DNA of 34,663 nt from Candidatus Neomarinimicrobiota bacterium. GTDB lineage: Bacteria; Fidelibacterota; UBA8477; JABMPR01. A program made the position numbers and the translations under genes. The notes under the pieces are model-generated. The model ran no database searches, had not been told where the DNA came from, and was given only the letters and a program-made list of their open reading frames with translations. The stretch spans positions 1 through 34,663 of the forward strand of contig JAYEKW010000041.1 of the NCBI GenBank assembly GCA_034716895.1. The letters run 5' to 3'. Positions 1 to 7,876 of the stretch are shown here, one piece after another (the stretch's first letter is position 1; every line of letters begins with the position of its first letter).

Positions 1-9
1 TACACAGTT

Positions 10-65
10 GGGCTAAAGCCCTGAATTTCTAGTGATCTGTTAATCCCCCAAGCTAAAGCATGGGG
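10..65. repeat. Pair of REP-like short palindromes
   Basis: Two small hairpins lie 24 bases apart. The first (10-21) is a perfect GGGCT-AA-AGCCC. The second (46-65) has arms CCCCA/TGGGG, one A·A mismatch, inner arms GCT/AGC and the same AA loop. The shared GCT-AA-AGC core makes them look like two variants of one dispersed palindrome, as in REP/BIME elements mobilised by REP-associated tyrosine transposases or the ends of IS200/IS605-type elements. No transposase is visible. They sit beside a decayed hipA-like gene, which fits a genomic scrap region. The assignment is inference from structure alone. Confidence 0.4.
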
Positions 66-181
66 TCATTACAAAACGCCACAACCTTCAGCTGAATTTT
101 GTCAATTGTTACTTGTAACTCTTATGGTAACAGTGTTTTGCGCAAACTCCATAGGTCACTTAAGGTGTATTCACCTCATAC

Positions 182-454
182 TCAGTCAATTACAACTATT
201 TTCGAGAAACCTCTGTAAACAAAGCCATGGTTGCGCATATGATCATCCACATTTGTAACAAGGATCGTGAATACGATCCTTCTCCATAGTTCCTGTATAT
301 CATGCTTAGGTTGTGCTCCGAATTGATGAAGGGCATCAACTAATTCCAAATAGCTCCTATTCTCGTGATCCAAAGCTCCCAGCATGCTCATCCCTGACAG
401 GAATGGAATCCTGGAAGAACCTTTGTGGTCGAACCTCTCAAGAAGTATGACATG
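182..454 (-). pseudogene. hipA: Degraded HipA-like toxin kinase remnant
   Basis: Minus-strand translation from about 454 down to 182 gives a recognisable middle piece of a HipA-family serine/threonine kinase: HVILLERFDHKGSSRIPFLS, then SMLGA, then a stretch ending VTNVDDHMRNHGFVY, which matches the HipA block with the catalytic-loop N..DDH..NHG. HipA proteins are about 400 residues; only about 90 remain. The same frame is closed upstream by a stop near 485-487 and downstream by a stop right after the NHGFVY block, where the rest of the C-terminal lobe should follow. No HipB-like partner is visible. It is therefore a truncated, non-functional relic. A 65-codon ORF at 388-585 in another frame overlaps it and has no family resemblance. 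Confidence 0.7.
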
Positions 455-637
455 TCGATCAGATACATTGATTTGTTGTGAACGTTAAAGCAGTATTTAT
501 TGCATTGTGAAGAATCCATTTGACCATTATGTAGTCTGATTACTTCTTGACCCTGGTTCTGATCTTTGAACCATATCTTCTTCAATAATTTCTTTGTTCA
601 TAAGATTTCTCCCAAAAAGGATCCCCCCACAATCGCA

Positions 638-2431
638 TTAGCTTACTCGGAACTTCGCCCACATTTTGATCAAAATAACTGACGCAATTATGGAAACTGT
701 TGTAGTAACTATAGCTGCAAATGTATTTGAATAGAGCCAGAAACCGATGGAAAATAGACCGTTGTAGATCACAAGTAACCCCAGAAATACTCCCAGTATG
801 CTAGATGGCAAATCCCATTTCTCTGAGATATAGACATCAACATTCTCACCGTCCTGTTTAGCCTTGTCCAAAACCTTTTTCCAGCCTGGACCACCAGGAG
901 TTATTTTGCGGTAAAAATTTAGTAACGTTTTCTGGTCACTTGGTTTTGTAAGCAGGGTGACCAATACCCACCCTACCGTGGTGATAGCCACGCCGATGAC
1001 CAGTTTTTTCCATTCAATAATATCCGCAAATCCCAAACGATGGTGGATGAGCTCAAAGTAAAGGGCGACTACAAATGATATGACCATTGCAGCAATTTCA
1101 CTAATGGCATTGATCCGCCACCAAAACCAGCGGAGCAAAAACAGGAGTCCTGTACCAGCTCCGATCTGCAGCATGATGTGAAAGGCTTGCAAGGCGTTAC
1201 TCAGGAACAAGGCCAGTGTACTTGCTAGAATCATGAGAATGAGGATTGTTCCTCGGCCAATCAGGACCAGTTCTTTCTCGCTGGCTTCAGTTTTAACAAA
1301 CCGTTTATAGAAATCATTCACGACATAGGATGCACCCCAGTTCAGGTGAGTAGAAATGGTTGACATTACGGCTGCGATAAGAGAGGCTACCACAATTCCT
1401 AATATGCCAGCAGGCAAATAGGTGAGCATGGCAGAATAGGCCAGATCGTCTTTTAGGATGTTTGCATCAATATTTGGAAAGGCAGCCCCTAAGGATTCCA
1501 GGTCCGGGAAAACAACCAGAGAAGCCAGCGCGACCAGAATCCAGGGCCAGGGGCGTAAAGCATAATGAGCCAAATTGAAAAACAGGGTGGCTCCCATGGC
1601 ATTCTTTTCATCCTTTGCAGCTAGCATGCGCTGGGCGATATAGCCACCACCACCGGGTTCGGCACCAGGATACCAGACACTCCACCATTGAACAGCAATG
1701 GGAATAATCAACACAGTCATCAATAAATTCGTATCTGAGAAATCTGGCAGGAGAGATATCTTACCACTGACTGCAGGATGGGATAATAAATTTGTCAGCC
1801 CACCAACCTCTGGCAAATTAACCACAATAACTGCTGCATATACGGCACCAATCATGGCAATAAAAAATTGAATAAAATCAGTAATAAGCACACCGCGTAA
1901 GCCACCAAGCATACTGTATATTACAGTTACCAAAGAGGCCCAAAATATGGTTTCAAAGGGGGTGAGTCCCAGCATGACCCCACCAATTTTAATTGCGGCG
2001 AGTAATACAGTGGCCATAATTATAACATTAAAAAAGACCCCAAGATAAAGAGACCGAAACCCCCGTAAAAAGGCTGCCGATTTTCCACTATAGCGCAGTT
2101 CATAAAATTCAACATCAGTCAATACTTCTGAGCGGCGCCATAATTTCGCATAGATAAAAACAGTCACCATTCCGGTGAGCAGAAATGCCCACCACATCCA
2201 GTTCCCGGAAACACCATGTTGGCGAACAAGGTCTGTAACCAGGTTGGGTGTATCTGCCGAAAATGTAGTTGCAACCATTGAAACACCCAATAACCACCAG
2301 GGCATACTACGCCCCGAAGCAAAGAATTCCGCTGAATTTGAACCTGCTTTTTTGGCTACGCTAAGTCCAATGATCAGTGAAATTGCAAAAAATCCAAAAA
2401 TTGAAATCCAGTCGATAAATTGTAGTGTCAT
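638..2431 (-). CDS. Sodium:solute symporter (SSS family)
   Basis: A 597-residue integral membrane protein of the sodium:solute symporter family (LeuT-fold, SGLT-like), expected in the inner membrane and moving a small organic solute with Na+. It starts with a membrane helix (DWISIFGFFAISLIIGLSVA), then the family's FFASGRSMPWWLLG block. Near the middle lies IAAVMSTISTHLNWGASYVVNDF, quoted here only to mark the conserved Na+-site helix region. About 13-14 hydrophobic helices are visible over the full usual length. The ATG at 2431 has an AGGA about 7 bases upstream. It probably shares a transcription unit with the acetyltransferase upstream (2698-3813). A related paralogue lies at 7877-9661. 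Substrate inferred from context: an amino sugar or short oligosaccharide released by the neighbouring glycosidases. Confidence 0.9.
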   Translation of the reverse strand: MTLQFIDWISIFGFFAISLIIGLSVAKKAGSNSAEFFASGRSMPWWLLGVSMVATTFSADTPNLVTDLVRQHGVSGNWMWWAFLLTGMVTVFIYAKLWRRSEVLTDVEFYELRYSGKSAAFLRGFRSLYLGVFFNVIIMATVLLAAIKIGGVMLGLTPFETIFWASLVTVIYSMLGGLRGVLITDFIQFFIAMIGAVYAAVIVVNLPEVGGLTNLLSHPAVSGKISLLPDFSDTNLLMTVLIIPIAVQWWSVWYPGAEPGGGGYIAQRMLAAKDEKNAMGATLFFNLAHYALRPWPWILVALASLVVFPDLESLGAAFPNIDANILKDDLAYSAMLTYLPAGILGIVVASLIAAVMSTISTHLNWGASYVVNDFYKRFVKTEASEKELVLIGRGTILILMILASTLALFLSNALQAFHIMLQIGAGTGLLFLLRWFWWRINAISEIAAMVISFVVALYFELIHHRLGFADIIEWKKLVIGVAITTVGWVLVTLLTKPSDQKTLLNFYRKITPGGPGWKKVLDKAKQDGENVDVYISEKWDLPSSILGVFLGLLVIYNGLFSIGFWLYSNTFAAIVTTTVSIIASVILIKMWAKFRVS

Positions 2432-2517
2432 TGTATTTTCCTAATGTTAAACCATATAAGCTGTATTATTTGTCAACCATCTTTAAAAAAGTTCAGGTGG
2501 ATCATTACTATGCTTGG

Positions 2518-2642
2518 TTGAGCCGTCTTTGTGAGTCCCCTTAGGAGGTGGCATTCTCCAAGGCTATGTCTTGGGCTTAAGAGATAGCCGTCTGTCTCCA
2601 CACAGACCGTCTTCGGCGTGGGCCAAGCCTGATCCCGCTCAG
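2518..2642. other. Hairpin-rich intergenic element, candidate structured RNA
   Basis: The 266-base gap between the two minus-strand genes contains nested self-complementary segments. One hairpin (2562-2589) has arms GGCTAT/ATAGCC, a G·G mismatch, inner arms TCTT/AAGA and a six-base loop. A second (2590-2607) follows without a gap, with arms GTCTGT/ACAGAC. Bases 2518-2523 (TTGAGC) can pair with 2637-2642 (GCTCAG), closing a domain of about 125 bases. The motif CCGTCT occurs three times. It is richer in GC than the surrounding spacers. It could be a leader RNA of the symporter gene (minus strand) or an independent small RNA on either strand. I do not recognise a known RNA family. Confidence 0.35.
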
Positions 2643-2697
2643 ACTGTCAATTGGCGTGCCTCAAACTACATGATCTAATATCAAATCAAAGTCCACA

Positions 2698-3813
2698 TTA
2701 TATTCGTATAAAGATCTTCTTTTTATATAGCCAATAGGTTAATGCCCACAGCAAGCCCCAGAGCAAGAGTGATTCTAAAGTTAACGTGAAGGCATCTGAT
2801 GTGAAGCCAAAAATACCATATACAAAGGGATGAATAATTTTTCGGAACCATTCCGTCCCACCCGTATGGGAAAACAGATAGATAAATAGGGGATTCATGC
2901 CCACAAATGTTGAAAAAACTGCCCATGATCGAATCCGGCGAACATCGATGAGCCAATAAAGAAAAGCCAGAGTGAGCAGTGCCCAACCCCCTGATGCAAA
3001 CACAAATGTTGTCGTAGAAATTCGTTTAACAATTGGCGTGAAAGGATCAAGTCCATATCCAATAACCAGCATCGCCAATCCGGCAAAACCGATAATTTTA
3101 AGCTTGCTCTGCCAGTTCCGTTTACTCATTAAGATCATTCCAGCCAGGACACCCCAAATGGTGTGAGCACTGGTGGGAATGGCATTGAAGGCGATCCAGT
3201 GACCTGCAGAAACTTTGCCCATAAGTAACATATCCATCCAGCTGCCAAAGTTGTGACCAGGGGTAAATGCCTGATCATATCCTGGCACCGACCATGTTCT
3301 ATATAAAACCTCAGTGAGTAATAACAGACCAATGGAAATAGCGAATTGAATTTTCATTGACTTGCGCATGATGAGAAATGCGATAAGATAAGTAACCGAA
3401 AGCTGAGCCAGGACATCCCACAACTCAAAGGTGATTTTCCCAGGGCCAATGCAGTACAGAGCCCAGCCAAGAAATAACAGGATCGCCGATCTTGTTATGG
3501 CATGTTTGAAACTATCTAACCAGCTCTGTCCTTTGGCCCAGCGAGCTGCGAAAGAGAAAGGCATGGCGACTCCGACGATGAACATAAAGTAGGGCTGAAT
3601 CAAATCCCAAAAGCGTAGTCCATTCCAGGGGTGATGATGAAATTGCAGAACGAAAGATTGCCAAAGGCCGTCCTCTGCGCCGAATTCCAGCAGGTGCTCA
3701 TAGAGAAAGGTGGCTTCACCAATCAATAAGAACATGGTCAAGCCCCGGAATACATCCAGGGACAATAAACGCTCGCTAATTGCTAGATGTTTATTCGAAG
3801 CAGTGCTATTCAT
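2698..3813 (-). CDS. Transmembrane acetyltransferase, HGSNAT/NagX type (COG4299, DUF5009-like)
   Basis: A 371-residue multi-pass membrane protein of the family that includes human heparan-alpha-glucosaminide N-acetyltransferase and bacterial NagX. The N-terminal block LSLDVFRGLTMFLLIGEA is followed at residues 59-65 by HHHPWNG and then a hydrophobic DLIQPYFMFIVGVAMPFS segment. These align by eye with the human HGSNAT region around its catalytic histidine (H-A-S-W-N-G), making H60 the likely acetyl-accepting residue. About ten hydrophobic helices follow. Known family role: acetyl transfer from cytoplasmic acetyl-CoA across the membrane to a terminal amino sugar. It is divergent from the glycosidase operon and upstream of a symporter. 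Inferred substrate here: terminal galactosamine. Alternative: a NagX-like role in amino-sugar uptake without a defined acceptor. Confidence 0.82.
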   Translation of the reverse strand: MNSTASNKHLAISERLLSLDVFRGLTMFLLIGEATFLYEHLLEFGAEDGLWQSFVLQFHHHPWNGLRFWDLIQPYFMFIVGVAMPFSFAARWAKGQSWLDSFKHAITRSAILLFLGWALYCIGPGKITFELWDVLAQLSVTYLIAFLIMRKSMKIQFAISIGLLLLTEVLYRTWSVPGYDQAFTPGHNFGSWMDMLLMGKVSAGHWIAFNAIPTSAHTIWGVLAGMILMSKRNWQSKLKIIGFAGLAMLVIGYGLDPFTPIVKRISTTTFVFASGGWALLTLAFLYWLIDVRRIRSWAVFSTFVGMNPLFIYLFSHTGGTEWFRKIIHPFVYGIFGFTSDAFTLTLESLLLWGLLWALTYWLYKKKIFIRI

Positions 3814-3897
3814 TACTTAGTCCTCGTTTCAAAATTCTTTTAGTCAGTAAAAAGTTGAGTAGGGAATATAGGTAAGAATTTGAATTATGGTATCTAA

Positions 3898-3911
3898 TTA
3901 AAATATTTTAA
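3898..3911. promoter_or_regulatory. Palindrome TTAAAATATTTTAA, candidate ROK operator
   Basis: A perfect 14-base palindrome in the 191-base divergent spacer between the acetyltransferase and the GH36-like gene. The identical 14 bases form the core of a longer palindrome upstream of the ROK repressor gene (13570-13593). A weaker AT-rich variant follows at about 3927-3940. The spacer is AT-rich, so chance occurrence is possible. Regulation of both divergent units by the ROK protein is inference. Confidence 0.45.
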
Positions 3912-3952
3912 AAAGAAAGTTAGACATATTAAAAAATATTATTTATATTCGT

Positions 3953-3979
3953 GCGCTCTAAAATTGCTCATTGGCGCTC
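3953..3979. promoter_or_regulatory. GCGCTC direct repeat, two helical turns apart
   Basis: GCGCTC occurs at 3953-3958 and again at 3974-3979, a start-to-start distance of 21 bases, in an otherwise AT-rich promoter region just before the GH36-like gene at 4005. Such phasing can mark a direct-repeat activator site. Two six-base matches are weak evidence. Confidence 0.2.
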
Positions 3980-4004
3980 AATAACATCAAGGAACTAAAA
4001 TTTC

Positions 4005-5885
4005 ATGAAAACAATCTCCATAAAAAAGTTCACTCCAGTTTTTACCATTAATGGCATAGAGCATCGCTTCGAAAATTTACCCCTGAAACCGGGTACTGTC
4101 ATATCAGGAGATATGGTATTAAAATTATGGGAAGATCACAAAGCTATTCGATTCTCACTTAGCCAAAAGAATGGAAAGACTTACTCTCTTGATAAAGTGC
4201 ATTACAAGTTTAGTGTCCCCCTAAGAAACTTCGGGAAAATACTTATTCCTGATTCAGGTCGTTTCTTTATGGAAAAATTCTTCCCTCGGCAAGTTTGGAG
4301 TTTCAAGTTTACTTCAACGGGTCGAGCTCTGGCAAATCCCTATTTCTGTCTACTTAACGCTCATGAAAAAGTAGATTTTGGCTTTGGGTTACTTGGGAAA
4401 ATCTATGAATCAGAATTTCATTTCCATAGCCCCGGCGCAAACAAGAAAAATAGCCTCACGGTTCACGGTGGAGTGGCCAATGCTAAATTAAGCTGGAGTG
4501 TGAAATTTCCTCTGTGGGATATGCCGGTTGGAGAAGTAAGTGTTTTTGAGGATGGAATCTATCAGTCAGCTGGCGAAGAAAATTGGTTTGAAAATCTTCG
4601 TGAATATGGCCGGATTTATCAGGACTATCATAATCTTAAATATACAATTCAGGATGAAGGTTTCCGGCCTGCTCTGTGTACCTGGAGGATTATTAATTCG
4701 GACAATATGACCCATGATTGGATTCTTGATACTGCCCGAGGTGCTAAAGAGTTAGGCATGAAAGCGTTGATCTTTGATGATGGTTGGTACGGAATTGGTT
4801 TGGATGGCCAAAGTTTAAAAGGTGATATGGGTGATTGGCCTATTACCATTAAAGGGAAATTTGATGATATTAGGGAAACCGTTAGAGCTGTCAAAGACAT
4901 TGGGATTGCCCCAATATTATGGTTCTGTCCCATTGGAATTGGTCCATACGCAAAATCGAAACCAAAAGTAAAGCATTTACTTACTCATGTGAACCAAGAA
5001 CTTTACACCTGCAGCGCTCGTTTTCATACCCTTTGTGTACGAAGTCCTGAAGCCCGGGAAGTGATGGTCGAAAATCTACTCAAGCTTATTTCCTATGGTG
5101 CTGAAGGTATAAAAAGTGATCTATTTGATTATATGCCCGATGCTGCTTGCGATTCGACAGAACACAGTCACGATTGTGATACAACCAGCGAAGGGCTGCG
5201 CCGCACCTTTAAATTGTTATTTGATGAAGCCATGAAGGCCAAGCCGAATCTTATTTATAGTGAGAAAAATAACTATGGAAACGTAGAATTGGCCACGGAT
5301 GGTAGTCATGTACGCGGTGGTGATTCGCCCTTTGATGAGAATATTAATACCCATCGTAGTATTTATCCGGCGGCCTATATGCCTATTGTTCATAACGACT
5401 ATCTGGCATTCTCAAATTTTGAGGAACCTGAAAAATTAGCCATTATGCTGATGAAGCAAATTACAACCGGTGTTCCTAATTTCTCGATTAATGTCCAAAA
5501 GATTAGTCTTAGACATGCCAAAATTTTAAAAGCCTGGCTCAGTTTTTTTGATGATCATCTCGACCTGTATAAGAAGGGTGATTTTAAACCTCAGAATTCA
5601 GTCATGGATACCTTTCAGAGAGTCAATGACCAAAAGGCATTTATCAGCGTTTTTGCCACGGGGCGTGAGATCAAGTGGGTCGATCGACCCCATGTGTTTG
5701 TGCTTAATACCACTGAATATGATGACCTCTACCTGTCAGCCTCTCAAAAGGGTACCTATCGAAGGACTCTCTATAATCACCGTTTAGAAATGATCAGTAC
5801 CTCTGATGTACAATTGCCTGAGGGTAAAATTAAAGCTCCCTCAGCTGGCCTAGCCCACTATGAAAAGATTGGTGCCTCATCATGA
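4005..5885 (+). CDS. Clan-D glycoside hydrolase (GH36/GH27-like), alpha-galactosidase or alpha-N-acetylgalactosaminidase
   Basis: 626 residues, no signal peptide, so probably cytoplasmic. Residues 1-210 form a beta-rich N-terminal domain. The TIM barrel starts near residue 218 and shows the family landmarks: FDDGW (257-261), a GDWP segment (276-279), KSD with the likely nucleophile D372, and RGGDSP with the likely acid/base D440. A beta-rich C-terminal domain closes the protein. Known for this clan: retaining cleavage of terminal alpha-D-galactosides or alpha-GalNAc. The ATG at 4005 has AAGGA 11 bases upstream. Its stop overlaps the next gene's start (ATGA), so translation is probably coupled to the nucleotidyltransferase. 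The choice between galactose and GalNAc specificity cannot be made from motifs; the neighbouring GH109 and GH114 genes favour GalNAc or galactosamine. Confidence 0.82.
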   Translation: MKTISIKKFTPVFTINGIEHRFENLPLKPGTVISGDMVLKLWEDHKAIRFSLSQKNGKTYSLDKVHYKFSVPLRNFGKILIPDSGRFFMEKFFPRQVWSFKFTSTGRALANPYFCLLNAHEKVDFGFGLLGKIYESEFHFHSPGANKKNSLTVHGGVANAKLSWSVKFPLWDMPVGEVSVFEDGIYQSAGEENWFENLREYGRIYQDYHNLKYTIQDEGFRPALCTWRIINSDNMTHDWILDTARGAKELGMKALIFDDGWYGIGLDGQSLKGDMGDWPITIKGKFDDIRETVRAVKDIGIAPILWFCPIGIGPYAKSKPKVKHLLTHVNQELYTCSARFHTLCVRSPEAREVMVENLLKLISYGAEGIKSDLFDYMPDAACDSTEHSHDCDTTSEGLRRTFKLLFDEAMKAKPNLIYSEKNNYGNVELATDGSHVRGGDSPFDENINTHRSIYPAAYMPIVHNDYLAFSNFEEPEKLAIMLMKQITTGVPNFSINVQKISLRHAKILKAWLSFFDDHLDLYKKGDFKPQNSVMDTFQRVNDQKAFISVFATGREIKWVDRPHVFVLNTTEYDDLYLSASQKGTYRRTLYNHRLEMISTSDVQLPEGKIKAPSAGLAHYEKIGASS

Positions 5886-6757
5886 TTACTAAAAGCCTAA
5901 TCGTTCTTGCCGGTGGTCTTTCTTCTCGGATGAAATCAAAGCGTGGTGATGATCAAACTAATATTAATGATATTCGCGAAGCAGAGAAAAAAGATAAGGG
6001 GGTTATTGGAGTTGGACCGGCCGGTAGACCATTACTGGACTATCTGCTCTGGAATGCTCGTCAGGCAGGATTTGAAGAAGTTGTTTTGGTGACACGCTCA
6101 GAAAATTCTGGCATAAAAGCACACTATGGCAAAGCCGATCACAACAATGATTTCCATGGGTTAGATATCTCCTATGCCATTCAGCATATTCCTGAAGATA
6201 GAGTGAAACCTTTTGGCACATCAGATGCTCTGTTACAGGCGATGGATCAGTATCCGGGGTTTATGGATAAAAGTTTTGTGGTTTGCAATTCTGATAATCT
6301 ATACTCAGCAAAAGCGCTGGAGCAAATTCGGAAATTTCAGAGTCGCAATGCCTGGGTAGATTACAATCGGGATAAGTTAGGTTTTGCCCCAGAACGTATC
6401 GCTGGGTTTGCTGTCACCAGTATTGATGCAGATAACTATTTATTGGATATTATAGAAAAGCCAAATTCTGAACAGGTCGCCAGTGTAAGTGATGCCCATG
6501 GTAGGGTAGGTGTAAGTATGAATCTTTGGAAATTATCAGGTCCGCAGATCTATTCCTTCCTGAAAGATTGCCCTGTGAGTCTGGAGCGAGATGAAAAGGA
6601 ATTGCCTCAGGCCATTTTAGCAATGGCGCGTTCCAATGCTAAATCGGTTCAAGCATTAAAAATGGAAGAGGTCGTACCTGACTTAACTGAAAAAAAAGAT
6701 ATTGCCCGCGTTCGTGAATTTTTATTTAAGGAATATGGAGAAGAGCTATGCTGGTAA
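5882..6757 (+). CDS. Sugar-1-phosphate nucleotidyltransferase
   Basis: 291 residues with the Rossmann-like nucleotidyltransferase fold. The N-terminal nucleotide-binding loop is LAGGLSSRM (9-17), a variant of the usual LAxGxGTRL loop, and a metal-binding aspartate lies in VVCNSDN near residue 137. The predicted reaction is hexose-1-phosphate plus NTP giving NDP-hexose plus pyrophosphate, in the cytoplasm. It overlaps the GH36-like gene by four bases (ATGA) and the GH114 gene by ten, so it sits inside a tight operon. Together with the GHMP kinase at 28285 it could form a kinase/uridylyltransferase salvage pair. The loop departs from canonical GalU/GlmU sequence, so the sugar specificity may be unusual. 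Confidence 0.78.
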   Translation: MITKSLIVLAGGLSSRMKSKRGDDQTNINDIREAEKKDKGVIGVGPAGRPLLDYLLWNARQAGFEEVVLVTRSENSGIKAHYGKADHNNDFHGLDISYAIQHIPEDRVKPFGTSDALLQAMDQYPGFMDKSFVVCNSDNLYSAKALEQIRKFQSRNAWVDYNRDKLGFAPERIAGFAVTSIDADNYLLDIIEKPNSEQVASVSDAHGRVGVSMNLWKLSGPQIYSFLKDCPVSLERDEKELPQAILAMARSNAKSVQALKMEEVVPDLTEKKDIARVREFLFKEYGEELCW

Positions 6758-7815
6758 AATCAGGTGTCAAACATCTCATGCTCATGTCGTTTCTGCTACA
6801 GGTCAGTTTAATGGTGGGGTGCAGTAGTCAGGAGCAGGTTAAGCCGGTGGAGCAGGTGAATGGTCCCTTAGCTGGATTTACATCTGAATCCAGATACTTG
6901 GTTTATTATGGCGATTGGTCACCCGAACAAGTTCAGTATTCTAAAAAATTTGACCTGGTTATTCTTCATCCAAAATCAAATGTCACTGCAGAAGTTGTAA
7001 CTGAAATTCAAAATGGAGTTGATGGGATTACCAATAACGAGGATGATTGCCTTGTCGTTGGCTATGTTTCCATCGGCGAGGAGAATCCAGGTCCACTCCT
7101 AAAGGGAAATGGACGCGGTCCCGTTAGCTGGGTAGATAGTGCTCTGGTGTATGGTGAAACAGGAGTTGCCAGCTACTATCTGGATGGCGATAATGACGGT
7201 GAAGTTGATTACAATGGCACCTGGGGGAGTCGCTACACCAACGCTGGTGATCCAGAATGGTATAATGAAATTCTTAATCATACCGATGGCTTAAAAACAG
7301 TGGTAGACACTCTGGGCTGTGATGGCTTCTTTATGGATACAATTGATTCTGCCTCTCCCTGGCATACCTTTGCCTGGATGATTCCAGGTATGCATAAAAT
7401 TATTGTACAAATAAGATCAGATTTTCCAAGTTCCGTCTTGATTGCCAATCGTGGCTTATTTTATTTTTATGATACCTTGCCTGAGGTTTACCGATATAAT
7501 ATCAGAGAACTGGTCAATGCAGTCATGTTTGAGTCCTATTACACATCCTGGAATTGGGAGACATCTGAAGGTGAGGTAAATCCCTGGTTTGCGGAAAATC
7601 ATAAAGCTGAAGCGGTTCCTCATGTAAACCGTGAGGCCGCTAAGCCGGATGGATTTACTGTGTTATGTCTTGATTATCTTAATCCGGAGCAATCGGACTA
7701 TGAGCAAATGCATAAGGCCCAGGCTGATGAAGTAGCTCTACAGGCCCATTGGCTGAATAGTGTCACTGATGTCTTGCTGAGATCAGGTAAAGATCTAAGC
7801 CGAGAAATACCTTGA
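6748..7815 (+). CDS. GH114-family lipoprotein (endo-alpha-1,4-polygalactosaminidase type)
   Basis: 355 residues. The N-terminus is a lipoprotein signal with the hydrophobic core LQVSLMVG and C25 as the acylation site, so the enzyme is probably anchored to a membrane. The single catalytic domain covers about residues 48-345. GH114 landmarks are an early YYGDW strand, GYVSIGE with E111, GDPEW (167-171) and DGFFMDTID with D197; E111 and D197 are the likely catalytic acids. Known for GH114: hydrolysis of alpha-1,4-linked galactosamine polymers, for example by fungal Ega3. The start overlaps the nucleotidyltransferase gene by ten bases. A second GH114 enzyme at 24422 has the same landmarks but an added sorting tail, so one is anchored and the other appears to be exported to or beyond the outer membrane. 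Confidence 0.85.
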   Translation: MLVKSGVKHLMLMSFLLQVSLMVGCSSQEQVKPVEQVNGPLAGFTSESRYLVYYGDWSPEQVQYSKKFDLVILHPKSNVTAEVVTEIQNGVDGITNNEDDCLVVGYVSIGEENPGPLLKGNGRGPVSWVDSALVYGETGVASYYLDGDNDGEVDYNGTWGSRYTNAGDPEWYNEILNHTDGLKTVVDTLGCDGFFMDTIDSASPWHTFAWMIPGMHKIIVQIRSDFPSSVLIANRGLFYFYDTLPEVYRYNIRELVNAVMFESYYTSWNWETSEGEVNPWFAENHKAEAVPHVNREAAKPDGFTVLCLDYLNPEQSDYEQMHKAQADEVALQAHWLNSVTDVLLRSGKDLSREIP

Positions 7816-7876
7816 TAACGAACCTCAGTTTCCAGAATTGTAGAAATAAATATAAGAATACAGGATGAATCTATAA

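Noticed and set aside
388-585. 65-codon minus-strand ORF
   Set aside because: It overlaps the hipA remnant in a different frame and shows no family resemblance; the HipA motif block is in the other frame.
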